Source of the DNA: Neoarius graeffei
Taxonomy: Eukaryota; Chordata; Actinopteri; Siluriformes; Ariidae
DNA: 64,000 nt
Direction: 5' to 3'
Assembly (NCBI RefSeq): GCF_027579695.1
Contig: NC_083586.1
Span: 6,444,001-6,508,000, forward strand
The position numbers and the translations under genes were made by a program. Each line of letters opens with the position of its first letter. Within the stretch, counting starts at the first letter, position 1. Shown here in pieces: positions 30,201-41,828 of the stretch. The notes under the pieces were generated by a model, which saw only the letters and a list, made by a program, of their open reading frames with translations, had not been told where the DNA came from and made no database searches.

Positions 30201-31189
30201 GCCCTATCTGCCCTTCTCAGGTGAGCTGACAGTTCATGACGGTCTGCTACTCTATGGCTGTAGAATAGTAATCCCAGCATCGCTTAGAGCAGACATTCTA
30301 CAGAAACTGCACGAGGGCCACTTGGGAATCACAAAATGTAGGGAGAGGGCCAAGCAGTCCGTTTGGTGGCCAGGCCTCAGCAAAGACCTGACACAACTGA
30401 TTGAGAGCTGTGACACATGCAGCCGTGAGAGAGTCAACTTCAAAGAAACGCTGCAACCCACAGACTTTCCGGTAAGACCATGGTCCACTGTCGGTGCAGA
30501 CCTGTTTCAGACAGATAGCAATAGACATTACCTTGTCATTGTGGACTATTTTTCAAGATTTTTTGAAGTAGCCAAACTCACCCATACCACATCTGAGGCC
30601 GTGATAGAGCAATTCAAATCCATCTTCGCGCGTCATGGCATACCAGACGTGGTGCACTCAGACAATGGGCCACAATTTGCATCTGAGCACTTCAGGAAAT
30701 TCGCACAAGAGTGGGGCTTCGACCATGTGATGTCCAGTCCCCACTTCCCTCAGAGCAATGGGGAGGCGGAGCGGGCCATTAGGACAATCAAAGCACTTCT
30801 AAAGAAGTCCAGTGATCCTTACCTTGCTCTCATGGCCTACCGCGCCACTCCTCTTGCAAATGGACACAGTCCCGCCAAGCTCCTCATGGGCAGAAAAATT
30901 CGAACACCTGTCCCTGTCATCCCATCCCAGCTTAAACCAGGCTGGACTGACATGGACAATCTGAGGAGAACTGAACTGAGATACAAAAAGAAGCAGAAAG
31001 AGAACTACAATCGTCGCCACAGAGCACACAACATGCCACCCCTGCAGGAAGGTGACCACGTCTGGGTCAAAGACATCCTGGAGAGGGGCACCGTGGTGTC
31101 TCATGCGGGCATGCCATGGTCCTATATGATCGAGACACCAAGGGGCACTCTGCGACGGAACCGACGGCCCCATGAGGACAGTTGAGGGT

Positions 31190-31457
31190 TATACCTGTTA
31201 AAACTGTTAATATTATAGTCAGGCTGTCTGTTGTTGCCCAAATGAGGATGGGTTCCCTTTTGAGTCTGGTTCCTCTCGAGGTTTCTTCCTCATGTCGTCT
31301 GAGGGAGTTTTTCCTTGCCACCGTCGCCACAGGCTTGCTCATTGGGGATAGATTAGGGATAAAATTAGCTCATGTTTTAAGTCGTTCAAATTCTGTAAAG
31401 CTGCTTTGTGACAATGTTTATTGTTAAAAGCGCTGTACAAATAAACTTGATTTGATT
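31190..31457 (+). repeat. Teleost interspersed repeat nested in the Gypsy element
   Basis: Contains GAGTCTGGTTCCTCTCGAGG, AGGGAGTTTTTCCTTGCCAC and GTAAAGCTGCTTTGTGACAA, and ends in a TTGATT-type simple tail. This is a very common fish repeat with SINE-like 3' structure. The left boundary is uncertain. Confidence 0.75.
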
Positions 31458-32093
31458 TGTCACTCACCCCTACAGCACCAGCAGCTCCCACAATTCTATT
31501 GTCAGGCACACAGGGAGAAGACACACCAGCAGGCGTGAACACACCTGCCGCGCCAGCATCTGGGGGTGATTCTGGTCAGCAGACACTGCCAACAGGAAGA
31601 CGTGTCGCCGCCAGAGTCAGAGTACCTCCCGTGTACCTGAAGGACTATGTTTGCACTTAGGCTGGAGGTTTGAAAAAAAAAAGAGGAAAACAGGAAAAGA
31701 AATGAAAAGAATTGTTTGTAAAAAAAAAAAGTGTTTATGTTGACAGTTGATGATGTTGAATGTGTTTACTTTCAACCTGATGATTTATTTCAGATTTATG
31801 TTTACAAAAAGGTTAAAGAATGTTTACATTTATGGTGAGGACCATTTTGACATTTGAATTAGATGTTATAATACAGTTAATAGCAGTAGGTTAAGGGCAT
31901 TATCAGTAAAATGTTACTTAAATGAGATAAATGGAAGTTTAATGCATTTTAAAATGGGTTATGTTTGAGTAATGATTTAAGGTAAAATAGTCAGAGGAAG
32001 TGTATAACTTTTTGTTGAGATTCTTAACATCAGTAAGAGCTTTATGTTTATTCTGTCTGCTCATTAACAGCATCTCCTAGTCAGAAAGGGGGA

Positions 32094-32247
32094 TGTAGTG
32101 TTAGGTATACTAAGGGGGAACCTTTGTATTGTAACCTGGGGGACCGTAAGGGGGAGTTCAATAATAAAAGGTACACCAGTACCAACGGGACACGCGCGTT
32201 GTGGTCTCTGACTGAATTATAATAATATTGGCATGGCCAACTAAACA
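32094..32247 (+). repeat. 3' LTR of the Gypsy element
   Basis: 154 bp, three substitutions from the 5' LTR, preceded by the polypurine stretch AGAAAGGGGGA. Confidence 0.95.
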
Positions 32248-32443
32248 ACTATGGCGAGAGAGAAGGAACAAACCGCGAAGGGAAAAATACCACGCGCTGA
32301 CGTCATTAAGGTGCGACGCGAGGAAATAAAATAAATTCAACAAATGTTTGGGTTTTTACTGAACAAACAAACAAATAAAATGAACGAGTGACTTAAAAAA
32401 AAGAATGTGGGTGTCTTTGTAAAAACTGTTTTGATTGGCTATT

Positions 32444-32753
32444 ATAACAGAGCATGCTGCATGCTTTTTGGTTTTGTAGCGCAGAGTACCTGGCTAACTG
32501 CAGGAAGCAGTTAGCTGCACAGCTAATGTAGCCATTGCAAGGCTAACGTGGCACCGATTTTAAAACACGGCAAAACATAAGCTCATAAGTTACAGTCAAT
32601 TTCCAGACTAAACTCAGTTTAACAGAGCATGCTGCATGCTTTTTGGTTTTGTAGCGCAGAGTACCTGGCTAACTGCAGGAAGCAGTTAGCTGCACAGCTA
32701 ATGTAGCCATTGCAAGGCTAACGTGGCACCAATTTTAAAACATGGCAAAACGA
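32444..32753. repeat. 134-bp duplication inside the THAP transposon
   Basis: 32444-32577 and 32620-32753 match with two substitutions. Each begins TAACAGAGCATGCTGC and ends GGCAAAAC. The spacer is 42 bp. Confidence 0.9.
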
Positions 32754-32773
32754 CTTAACAGTTATACACTTAC

Positions 32774-33073
32774 TTGTTTGGTGTTTGTGGCTGATGCAGC
32801 AGGGATTCTTGGTATGGACCCAGGCTTCAGTGACAGTTGATGTGCAAAACCTGCCCTGTACTGTCCCAAGTTGTGGAAACATTCCTCAGGAAAATGCTTC
32901 CGACAAACATACACCGTCTTAGGTAGACTCGACGGCATATTATTGAAGTAAATAAAATTAAGCCACTGCGTCTTCAGGGGCTCTCCCGTCGGCAGTAAAA
33001 ACAGACTCTTTTCTGTGTTGTCACATCCATGTACAGCGCAATTTCCATGTTTCGCTCGCTTAGGTGATGCCAT
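32774..33073 (-). CDS. THAP-domain first exon, open
   Basis: One uninterrupted frame of 100 codons from an ATG at 33073 to a CAA|GTAAGTG donor at 32773. It has MASPKRAKHGNCAVHGC (C-x4-C), then TQWLNFI, then VYVCRKHF (C-x2-H, with the F that follows in THAP domains), then LKPGSIPRI in place of the usual AVPTIF. This fits a C2CH THAP DNA-binding domain of roughly 90 residues. Downstream exons are not seen before the transposon end, so the protein is incomplete. As it lies within inverted ends and TTAA repeats, it is most likely the N-terminus of a transposase that recognises those ends. Confidence 0.78.
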
Positions 33074-33357
33074 GTTGTTGTGTCCTCTATGGTCTCCTCA
33101 CTACAACTGGGCGGGCAATCCATACAGTGGGTGGGAATCCAGAGAGGGGGCGTGGGGATCATCTCCCTTGCTGACGTAGTAAAGGGAAGAGTTTATCAAC
33201 GCGCCGTTTTGACGCGCCATTCTCAAATGTTGGGCATAGTTTGGTTTACACATTATGAAATTTCTAGCCACTGGGGTGACTTAAGAAGGTCAGAGGAACT
33301 AATTTTAACGTTAAAAAAACCTCAGAAAGTGAAAATTTCATGCCATGGGACCTTTAA

Positions 33358-33604
33358 AAATCTGAATATTCCAAGCATGCAATTTTTTACAGGCTAAGCA
33401 TTTAATTCTGATCTAATTTTATTTATTGCAGTAGAACTCCAAATACTCTCGAAGCATTCTATTCCAAAAGTTTTCAAGCTTATTTTTACAAAGGCATGCT
33501 AGCTGAAGCTTCCATTTTCACTCACATGCTGCAAAACTCCTTACAAGCTTTCACCAGACACAGACCATGAAACCCATGGCCCATTAATAACCCACAATAA
33601 CAAA
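33358..33604. other. Unassigned spacer
   Basis: No supported gene between the THAP transposon and the tRNA-Leu relic. Confidence 0.4.
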
Positions 33605-33688
33605 TATCAGAAGTGGGATTCAAACCCACACCACCAAAAAAGACTGCAATCTAAACACAGCACCTTCGACCACTCAAAATCTCAGTTA
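33605..33688 (-). pseudogene. tRNA-Leu(TAG) relic
   Basis: About 84 bp with the class II length of tRNA-Leu: TGAGTGGTCGAAGGTGCTG, loop TTTAGAT (TAG), a long variable arm, and B box GGTTTGAATCC. The 5' acceptor strand pairs poorly with TTCTGAT, so it is called a relic. Confidence 0.65.
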
Positions 33689-33730
33689 CACTTAACCAGG
33701 GCTGCCAACTTTTCAAAATTCCTTGGAGTG

Positions 33731-33764
33731 AGATTTTTTTTTTTTTTTTGGGGGGGGGGGGGGT
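33731..33764. repeat. Poly-T / poly-G run
   Basis: A run of about 18 T followed by about 15 G, a mutation-prone simple sequence. Confidence 0.9.
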
Positions 33765-33789
33765 CGACGGCAAAATTTTTCTGGCTTTT

Positions 33790-34504
33790 AAGTTTTGGCT
33801 TAAAAGCCCCCCACACTAGAAAACTACAGATGACTGCCAATGTTCCTGTAGCCCTATAGACCTGTGTTTCAGATTTAAAGGCAAGTTCATGTTTAAAAAT
33901 ATTTCATCAGCTAAGCCTAAACACCTTCTGAATTGAAACTAAATGTTAAGTTTTTAATAACTGTTGCAAAAATAAGATTGTCCCTCGCTTACTATTCATT
34001 ATGCATTTAAGGGCTTTCCCCACCACTGGGGAAGAGGGCAAGTGGGAATTTTGTATTCAGTTTGATATTCACTTGTCCCCCTGCATTCTGGTGTTTTGTT
34101 TGTGGGTCGTCTAGCTGGAGATGGACAATGGGGGGGGTTGAGATTTTGGATTTAGTAGATGTTCCTGCATTCTGGTGGATTTTTGGAGTGGCCTGCTGTG
34201 CCATACCTACATTCTTACACACCCTGACTTGCCAGGCCTTCAGCTTGTGGCCAACAAAAGCACCAAGTTTTGGCTTAAAAGCCCCCACACTAGAAAACTA
34301 CAGATGACTGCCAATGTTCCTGTAGCCATATAGACCTGTGTTTCAGATTTAAAGGCAAGTTCATGTTTGAAAATATTTCATCAGCTAACCCTAAACACCT
34401 TCTGAATTGAAACTAAATGTTAAGTTTTTAATAACTGTTGCAAAAATAAGATTGTTCCTCGCTGACTATTCATTATGCATTTAAGGGCTTTCCCCACCAC
34501 TGGG
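33790..34504. repeat. 240-bp direct duplication, 475-bp period
   Basis: 33790-34030 and 34265-34504 are near identical, beginning AAGTTTTGGCTTAAAAGCCC and ending CCACCACTGGG. The 234-bp spacer is not repeated. Confidence 0.9.
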
Positions 34505-36482
34505 TTCAGCAGAAGATTGGCATGGGGAAAAATATCAACATCAAAAGAACAAATAAAATGCTTAAACAGTAAGCAAAATGTGCATGTGCTACAAGAAACA
34601 TTAAAATGATTAAGTTTGAACAGTACTGAAACACAAAAAGCTGAACCTTGGCCATAGGTGGGAATGTGCACACAAAGTTGGGCTTAAAAATTTTGGTCAT
34701 ACTTAAATAAGCGATATTAATATATTTCTTATTAATTTATTTCTTATCGATGTTTCTTATTAGTTATTGAGCATTCGTCAGGGCCTGTTATCTGACAAAT
34801 ATTCTCTACCTGTCTTGCCCTCTTTGAAACCCTGTCTCCTCAGTATATTGTTCTCTGTCTTTTTTTTTAATTATTCACAAGTTCAAGTTCTTTGATATTA
34901 CAGGTGACCATGCTTTATTTACTTTAACTGAGCAATTACATACATCATAAATAATTACAAATAAATACCCTGTAAATAAACAATAGGTATGGTGGCTAAT
35001 GGCTCTTCTTGCATTTGTAATATTATCTCTTACTGGCTTTATTTTACAACATTTCCAGTATGGCTTCAAATAAAGTCATAAAGTATGATAACATACAGTA
35101 AACAAACTAAAAATAAACCTTAATAAACGTGTGCTAAGGAGGTGCTCTCCCATGCTGCTTGTTGGGGAAGATAGAGGCTGTGGCACGGCAGTAGGCCTAT
35201 AATGATTTAGCATGCCTAGTACACAGCTCTCAATATAGCATTAAATATTTTTACAACACTTATAGGCTAAAACAATTAAGAAACTTTATATAAGTTCATA
35301 ATTACGCCAGTAACACCACACAGGTATGACATCAGAGATATGGCATGTGAAGACAATCAAATGCGTGTCTCACACGCTCATTGCGTGAGAGTTAGCAGCC
35401 TAGACTTAGCACTGGGTCAGGTTAGTGACATTGTACTGGAGGTGCAGAAAGCTGGTATAGGGTAAGGTGGCCTGGGCCAATCTCTTCCACCTTTACTAGC
35501 CATTGCACACAGGCAGAGAGAGAGAGAAAGAAAGAAAAGGAAAAAGGGGTGGGGTGTTGTGTGATCTGTCTAAGGAGAAAGAATTACTGCAGACTAACAG
35601 TCCAGTTGCTTGTTGAACATGGAGAAAACCAAGAAATGGGGAAAAGAAAGGCCCAGCAAAGAAAGAATTTTTTTTCTTTACTTTTTTTAACAAGACAATT
35701 CCTAGATCTACTATGATACCATGTGAACAGATAAAACAGAAAAAGCTCTATTCCCACTCATTACTTTAGAAAGTTCATTCATCATCTTTATTTAAAGAGC
35801 ACATCAAATAAGAAAGCCTCTTCATTGTTTTTAGAACAAGGAACTATTCCCTATACTAAAAAACTGTTTAATAAAAAAATCCTCAGTTAGAGAACACACG
35901 AAATATTAAAGCAACAAAAACAAACACTACACTTGACCTTAACCAAAAGAATGAAAACCAATAACTTACTCCACTCAATGGCTTTAAATATACCACTTCC
36001 AATTATTAAAATCCAGAAAGGTAAACACAGCTAGACTCCGCCTCCAACAGCTGGATCCTTTTGACTTTTGAAGAGAGACATCGCTTTGGGCGTGTGTGTG
36101 TGTGTGTGGTTTCCATGCAAAAAGCTCGATATTTCTAACATTTTACCACCAAAAATGTGCAGCTCTACCAGAGCAAAGCCTGCAAAAATAAGCTGAACTC
36201 ATTAACATTCCTCTCCCCGGAAATCTGTAATATATAGATTGAGGCACTACCTAAAAGCCCATCTGTTTCTGGGTTGTAGAATTTCCTTATATCATAGCCA
36301 GACTCTTGTTTTATTTCTTTATCATTATAGTTGCTATACTTTTCCTTATGTTGTACAAAACAGACACAGAAAGAGAATAGCTCTGGCCTGATGAGTAGAG
36401 TCAGGGCAGTGATTTTATTTGCAAATTCGATTTCACCATTGCTGAGACAAGAATACAAAAAAACAACATATTGGAAAAATAA
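34505..36482. other. Unassigned AT-rich stretch
   Basis: About 2 kb with no supported gene or element. A short GT microsatellite lies near 36093-36110. Confidence 0.4.
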
Positions 36483-36483
36483 T

Positions 36484-36813
36484 CTCATCTCATTATCTCT
36501 AGCCGCTTTATCCTTCTACAGGGTCGCAGGCAAGCTGGAGCTTATCCCAGCTGACTACGGGCAAAAGGCAGGGTACACCCTGGACAAGTTGCCAGGTCAT
36601 CACAGGGCTGACACATAGACAACCATTCACACCTATGGTCAATTTAGAGTCACCAGTTAACCTAACCTGCATGTCTTTGTACTGTGGGGGAAACCCACAC
36701 AGACAGAACATGCAAACTCCACACAGAAAGGCCCTCACCGGCCCCGGGGCTCGAACCCAGGACCTTCTTGCTGTGAGGCGACAGCGCTAACCACTACACC
36801 ACCGTGCCACCCC
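36484..36813 (-). mobile_element. tRNA-derived SINE, copy 6
   Basis: About 330 bp with a small body deletion. Weak flanking repeats of the type GAAAAATAAT. Confidence 0.9.
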
Positions 36814-37273
36814 TGAAAAAATGATATAATTTTGAAAAGTAAATATAATACAATGAATCTGCTGCCTGGTACAAAACCCCGGGATAAAACCCCAGTAGGA
36901 TTAGAACCTCCTGGGAACGGACTCCTCGTCCGAATGCAGCGCATGGAGCTCCGGGGATTCGAGCTTTAACTTTGAAAAGATGATAGAGGTTTTGTTAAAA
37001 AAAAGTGCAATTGAGGAAATATTTAAAACACTCAGCATCAGCATTATCAGCATACTAATATTAAGAAATTGTGTTATGAAACTAGAAAGACCATTAAAGA
37101 GTTTTCTAGAGTTATAGTTTGTTTGTAAAAGATGAAAATATTGTTTTAGAAGTGTGCACGTTTTGCACGAACCAATGGAAACTCAGGCATGGTTCCAGAG
37201 AGCAACAAGCAGGCCAGGAAGGGCAGTTTGGGGGGCTTGCCATAGTTAGTCGGACAAACCGTAAACCACAGCA
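36814..37273. other. Unassigned spacer
   Basis: No supported gene. A GC-richer patch at about 36870-36960 was not identified. Confidence 0.4.
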
Positions 37274-37346
37274 GGGGAGTTAGCTCAAGTGGTAGAGAAC
37301 TTGCTTAGCATGTGAGAGGTAGTAGGATTGATGCCCACATTCTCCA
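37274..37346 (+). tRNA. tRNA-Ala, anticodon AGC
   Basis: Starts GGGGAGTTAGCTCAAGTGGT. Loop TTAGCAT gives AGC. B box GGATTGATGCC. Acceptor and anticodon stems pair with several wobbles, and the T stem has one mismatch. Probably a mildly decayed tRNA-Ala gene. Confidence 0.65.
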
Positions 37347-38048
37347 AAACTGCTACCTTATTCACATTTTACAGAGAAAACCTTTCTTGTCATCTTGCAA
37401 ACCATCTGAATCATCTGCACTTTCAGCCAAGTCAAGATCAAATTTCTTTCGCCACATTCAAAGCAGCACATCTGTGAAAACAGTCAGTATTTGGATTAAA
37501 CCCACAACCTTAGCACTGTTTGCAACAATGACCAAATCAACTAACTGTACACTACTTTTCTGCTGATATGCTCCTCTGATGAGCTCCGAAGGTTAGCTAA
37601 CACAGATTCCTTTCACTTTGCTTGTCTTTATTTCTTGAATTGCTGACTGACCTCAGGATCTCCAACTCACATTTTTCAACAGGCTTGTCATATTCCCACC
37701 ATCCACTATGAAATTCTAACTCTCGCTTGTGTGCAAAGTCAGCTTAGATAGCTTTTACAAAGTGAAAATATGATGCTTACCTGCTTGTGTTCTTAAACCT
37801 GCTGGTGAAAAGCTTGCATTTGTCCTGAAAAGGCACTTTTCACCACCTTATACCCAACTGCTCTCATTGAACAATGAAGCAACAAATGCTTCCTGAGGCA
37901 TGCCCCAAAAGTGTGAGAAGCATGCCAGAGACTCCATGTGAGGAGATTTTAGAAACAATTATTCTCCAAACAGCTTTATACCACTGCCGGGCCATGCAAT
38001 TTGTAATGGTTTATTCCGTGAAGGACGCGAGTCTAAATCGGATCCGGT
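37347..38048. other. Unassigned spacer
   Basis: No supported gene. Near 37480-37555 (minus) a weak tRNA-like pattern with GGTTTAATCC was seen but not called. Confidence 0.4.
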
Positions 38049-38087
38049 GAAAACCTCCCCTGTCCGAAACCTCACAGGGAGGTTTTC
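38049..38087. repeat. Palindrome GAAAACCTCCC / GGGAGGTTTTC, left
   Basis: An 11-bp perfect inverted repeat (38049-38059 and 38077-38087) with a 17-base spacer. The same arms recur at 40262-40329. Confidence 0.85.
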
Positions 38088-40261
38088 TACTCACTTTTGT
38101 GGGGTTTTTGCCTGATACGAGGGGGTTTTCAACTAATTAATCTCAGGCGTTAATTGAGTAAATCAGTTGAAATCCTCCCACATCAGTCGAACCCACTCCC
38201 CCCTCCCCCCAATCTGAGCAGATCTATAAATCCTTGATCAATTAAGGGACTAATAGCTTGTGGCATAATTCTGTTGCATCTTTATGTTAAAAATCCCAGT
38301 GGTCACCAATATACCAAAAAACATACTTATTTGGTCCTTTTAATAAAATCTATAAAAATAATTGTTTTTATTATACTGACTGGCATATTCTAATAATTAT
38401 TATTTTAAAATAGGCCAATATTTTATAGAGACAAAATATTCCCTGTAAATTTATTATTTTGGCCTAATTATTTTGCCAAACTATTTAAACTGTGACAGTA
38501 AAAATTTAATAATGAAAGCAATAGCATTAGAGATTATTCTTTTAACATAAGCCAATATTTCTAAAATGTACGTGTTCCTTGTAAATTTATTTCGGCCAAA
38601 TTATTTAAGCAAACTATGTAAATTGTGACTCAAAATTTAATAATGAATGCAATAGCATTATAGAAGGTTTATTTCACTAAAGTTGAATCAAATGAAAATA
38701 AATGAATTAATTTGAAATTTGACATGATTCCCTTAGACTCCCAAACCCTAACTGGCCAACAGGAATTGACTTGTACAACTCATTCTTCTGTGGTGAAAGA
38801 ATTTCATTGGTCCATTTTGTTATCCAGTGCCTATACAGTCTGTGAGCAATTGTAATTAAGTTGGATTTGTTTGTCAAGCATCCACTGACCAACAGCTTGT
38901 ACAAACAAGAATTAGGAGATGGTTTAATCAAGGCCAAGCTTAATAAGGGTAATTAACAGTGCAAGTACCTTTTATATAAACAATAGCAGAACTTTCTTTT
39001 GTAACAGGGCGATGAACATACTATAATTATTTATTTTTTTTATTCCATCATTAAACTATTGTTTGAATAATTTGAATTATTTTCAGAACATTAAATATGT
39101 ACTGTAGGGGGACAAGATTGAGTATGTACCAATGCAATTCACTGAATAAAAGATAACAACATAGCATTTTATGATCATGAAATATTTTATTACTGTGAAG
39201 ACAATGATGATTGTATTCAATTAAATTACAAAAATAAATCAACAAATTAAATATATTAAAATTAGTATAAAAAGAAGTATTCTAATCTAACAATAAACAG
39301 TGCTGGAAAGCTGCATGAGCCACTTCACTATTTATTAATTTATATGATAATATTTTAAATGTATAATAAAATTTTAAATGTATATTTTTGCATCTTTGGT
39401 ATAATGTTAAGGTAAGTATTTGTCCTAATCAGTCGTTATTTGGAAGATCATAATATTTCCAGTTCCATAAGTGAGCATTTTGTCCTACACTCGTCACTTG
39501 TGTCTTTTAGGCCTACTAAAAAGCTGCAACTGTCCGGGTGTATATTATTTAGGAGTTTTTTGATACTTGCCTATGTTTTATACTATAGTTTATATTTTAA
39601 CACAGAAATCATACATATTTTGACTTAACTTACTTACTGTCACCATACATAACTAAAAATGTGAAAATAATAACCTACTTACCTACCCTGGCCTCTGGCA
39701 ATTATATAAAAAATAAGATTAAATTTAAGACTTGCATTTTTAAAGATCTTTTCACAACCCAGATATATTTAGCAGATAAATCGGCCTAACTGCTTTGAGT
39801 TATAAGTGTAAAGATATCTTATATTCCTTATATTTTTAAGTGTACATACAGTAAGTAGCTTACGGATATAAATCTTTCAAGATGCCTTTTATAAATCAAT
39901 CACTGCAATAATCATGTGATTAACTATTATTGTTTATTCGCAATTTAAGCTGTTGGGACTATTTATTTACTATATTTATATTTATTCATACTTGTAAATA
40001 ATATTTTATATAATTTACTAAATGTATGTGAATTGCCTAATTGCATGTAGGCATAAACAAGCATAAACATTTTACTACATATCATGTTATCCAGTTGGCT
40101 AATTACTTTAACATTGGCAATAATCTTCAAAAGATTTCAAAAGGTCCCGGCCTGGGATTTTGTTTATCTGACATTTACTAATTTCACAAAAGTCGAAAAT
40201 GTCCCTGTTGTCTGTCAACAACAGATGGAAGGTTTGTTTGCTCAACAGTTAAAATTATGAT
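38088..40261. other. AT-rich block between matched palindromes
   Basis: About 2.2 kb without a supported gene. It includes a tandem duplication near 38390-38665 (unit about 130 bp, with AATAATGAATGCAATAGCAT). It may be the body of an unrecognised mobile element. Confidence 0.45.
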
Positions 40262-40329
40262 CGAAAACCTCCCTGACTCGCCATTGTTATGGTCGACTTC
40301 CTCCTTTGTTTTCTACTGGGAGGTTTTCG
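40262..40329. repeat. Palindrome GAAAACCTCCC / GGGAGGTTTTC, right
   Basis: A 12-bp perfect inverted repeat (40262-40273 and 40318-40329) with the same arm sequence as 38049-38087. Confidence 0.85.
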
Positions 40330-41058
40330 CCTATTTCAATGACAGGTTTTCGCCAGGGAGGGTTATTGCCGTAAATCGTCTAAATAGACACGCTCAAAAT
40401 TAGCCCCACTTAACAGACGGTATGCTGTTCAGACGTGTTGTACTTAGACGTGTTCTATATAGGCGTGTTATAAATACAAATAGTTTTTATAAATATCAAA
40501 ATTATGATGCTTCTATGTGTATGGTTACAAGTAGCATTTGGAATTTTAGGCCAAAATATGAGATAAATGACATGAAATGCTGTTTCTTTTCTCCATATAT
40601 ATTGAGAAACTACATTCTCCAAACGTAAAAGAATATAAAGCGCTATTTAGGCGTATAGTAGACAGGCAATCGTGTTCCCCCTGGTTTTACTATATATTTT
40701 ACCATACAAATGTGTAGTCAGTAAGTCTAAAACCATGCACATTTTTGCATTTTAATACCTGTCTTATTAAATATAATTCCATAAATTTGACAAATTAGGC
40801 CTAATCTGTAGTAATCCCCTATATATAGACTTAACGTCCACTGTCCAAGCAGGTAAAAAATTTAACTCATGAATCTGTTTATGACCTTTAATATAGAATT
40901 TTTTTATGGAGTTTTAGAAAATTTTCAGAATACAGTGAAAATGATAATAAAGTAATAGCAAAAAAAAAAACAAAATATGCCCTACTAGATATTTAATGCA
41001 TTCATAATTTGAAATTTGAATTAAGCCTAAGTCTGGCTGACATTTGATTGTAAGACCA
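40330..41058. other. Unassigned AT-rich spacer
   Basis: No supported gene. Three imperfect copies of GACGTGTT lie near 40431-40470. Confidence 0.4.
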
Positions 41059-41071
41059 CCTGTTTTAAGAT

Positions 41072-41417
41072 CTCATCTCATTATCTCTAGCCGCTTTATC
41101 CTGTTCTACAGGGTCACAGGCAAGCTAGAGCCTATCCCAGCTGACTACGGGCGAAAGGCGGGGTACACCCTGGACAAGTCGCCAGGTCATCACAGGGCTG
41201 ACACACAGACACCCATTCACACCTACGGTCAATTTAGAGTCACCAGTTAACCTAACCTGCATGTCTTTGGACTGTGGGGGAAACCAGAGAACCCGGAGGA
41301 AACCCACGCGGACAACATGCAAACTCCGCACAGAAAGGCCCTCGCCAGCCACGGGGCTCAAACCCGGACCTTCTTGCTGTGAGGTGACAGCGCTAACCAC
41401 TACACCACCGTGCCACC
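41072..41417 (-). mobile_element. tRNA-derived SINE, copy 7
   Basis: 346 bp between perfect 13-bp direct repeats CCTGTTTTAAGAT (41059-41071 and 41418-41430). Confidence 0.95.
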
Positions 41418-41430
41418 CCTGTTTTAAGAT

Positions 41431-41760
41431 AACAGTTCATATTTATAAATTATCCATGTATCTTAAAACCATCTGTCTTGAAAAACGAAGACCACATTTT
41501 TGTGGAGAAAGTAGTGATCTTGAATGACAGGTTTCACTGTGTATGATATAGATTCTAGTATATATGATAAAGTGCCATTTTTGGCAGACTAGTTATATCT
41601 ACCGTATAGGGCCTGCTCCCATTTGCCTAATAATAGTAATATTAGCCAGCTGAAATGTAAAATATCATATGGATAAAAATTGCAGTCCTTTAATTAAGGC
41701 CTATCAAAAATATTGTGTGTTTCCTGTCAGCCTCAAAAAAATTCAGGGGCGGACGGTCGG

Positions 41761-41828
<68 letters not shown>

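Larger units (their letters stand above)
27109..32247 (+). mobile_element. Ty3/Gypsy LTR retrotransposon, young but broken
   Basis: 5139 bp with identical 5-bp target repeats ACTAT (27104-27108 and 32248-32252). Parts in order: 154-bp LTR; primer-site region starting TGGTGTCAGAAG; gag (about 27.4-28.2 kb) with a CCHC knuckle; protease with DTGADVTAVP (about 28.4 kb); reverse transcriptase (about 28.75-29.4 kb); RNase H (about 29.6-30.0 kb); integrase with HHCC and DDE regions (about 30.3-31.2 kb); polypurine tract; 154-bp LTR. The LTRs differ at 3 sites (about 2 percent), so the insertion is recent. The coding region has about three breaks, and a common teleost repeat is inserted downstream of the integrase. 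Lineage is tentatively the Mag/CsRn1-like group. Confidence 0.93.
26796..33353 (-). mobile_element. TTAA-flanked THAP-bearing DNA transposon, split by a Gypsy element
   Basis: TTAA (26792-26795 and 33354-33357) flanks ends AGGACCCATGGCATG and CATGCCATGGGACCT, a 15-bp inverted repeat with one mismatch. The only coding piece is a THAP first exon at 33073-32774, reading inward from the right end. TTAA targets, AGG...CCT ends and a THAP domain together suggest a Kolobok-like element. The transposase core is absent, so this is a deletion derivative. The Gypsy insertion takes up 27109-32247, leaving about 1.4 kb of the transposon. Confidence 0.72.

Noticed and set aside
36870-36960. GC-richer patch with possible ribozyme-like self-complementary arms
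   Set aside because: The short arms do not form a known ribozyme core by eye, and the conserved hammerhead motifs CTGATGAG and CGAAA are absent.
37480-37555. tRNA-like pattern on the minus strand
   Set aside because: Only a B-box-like GGTTTAATCC and a weak D arm are present; acceptor and anticodon stems do not pair.
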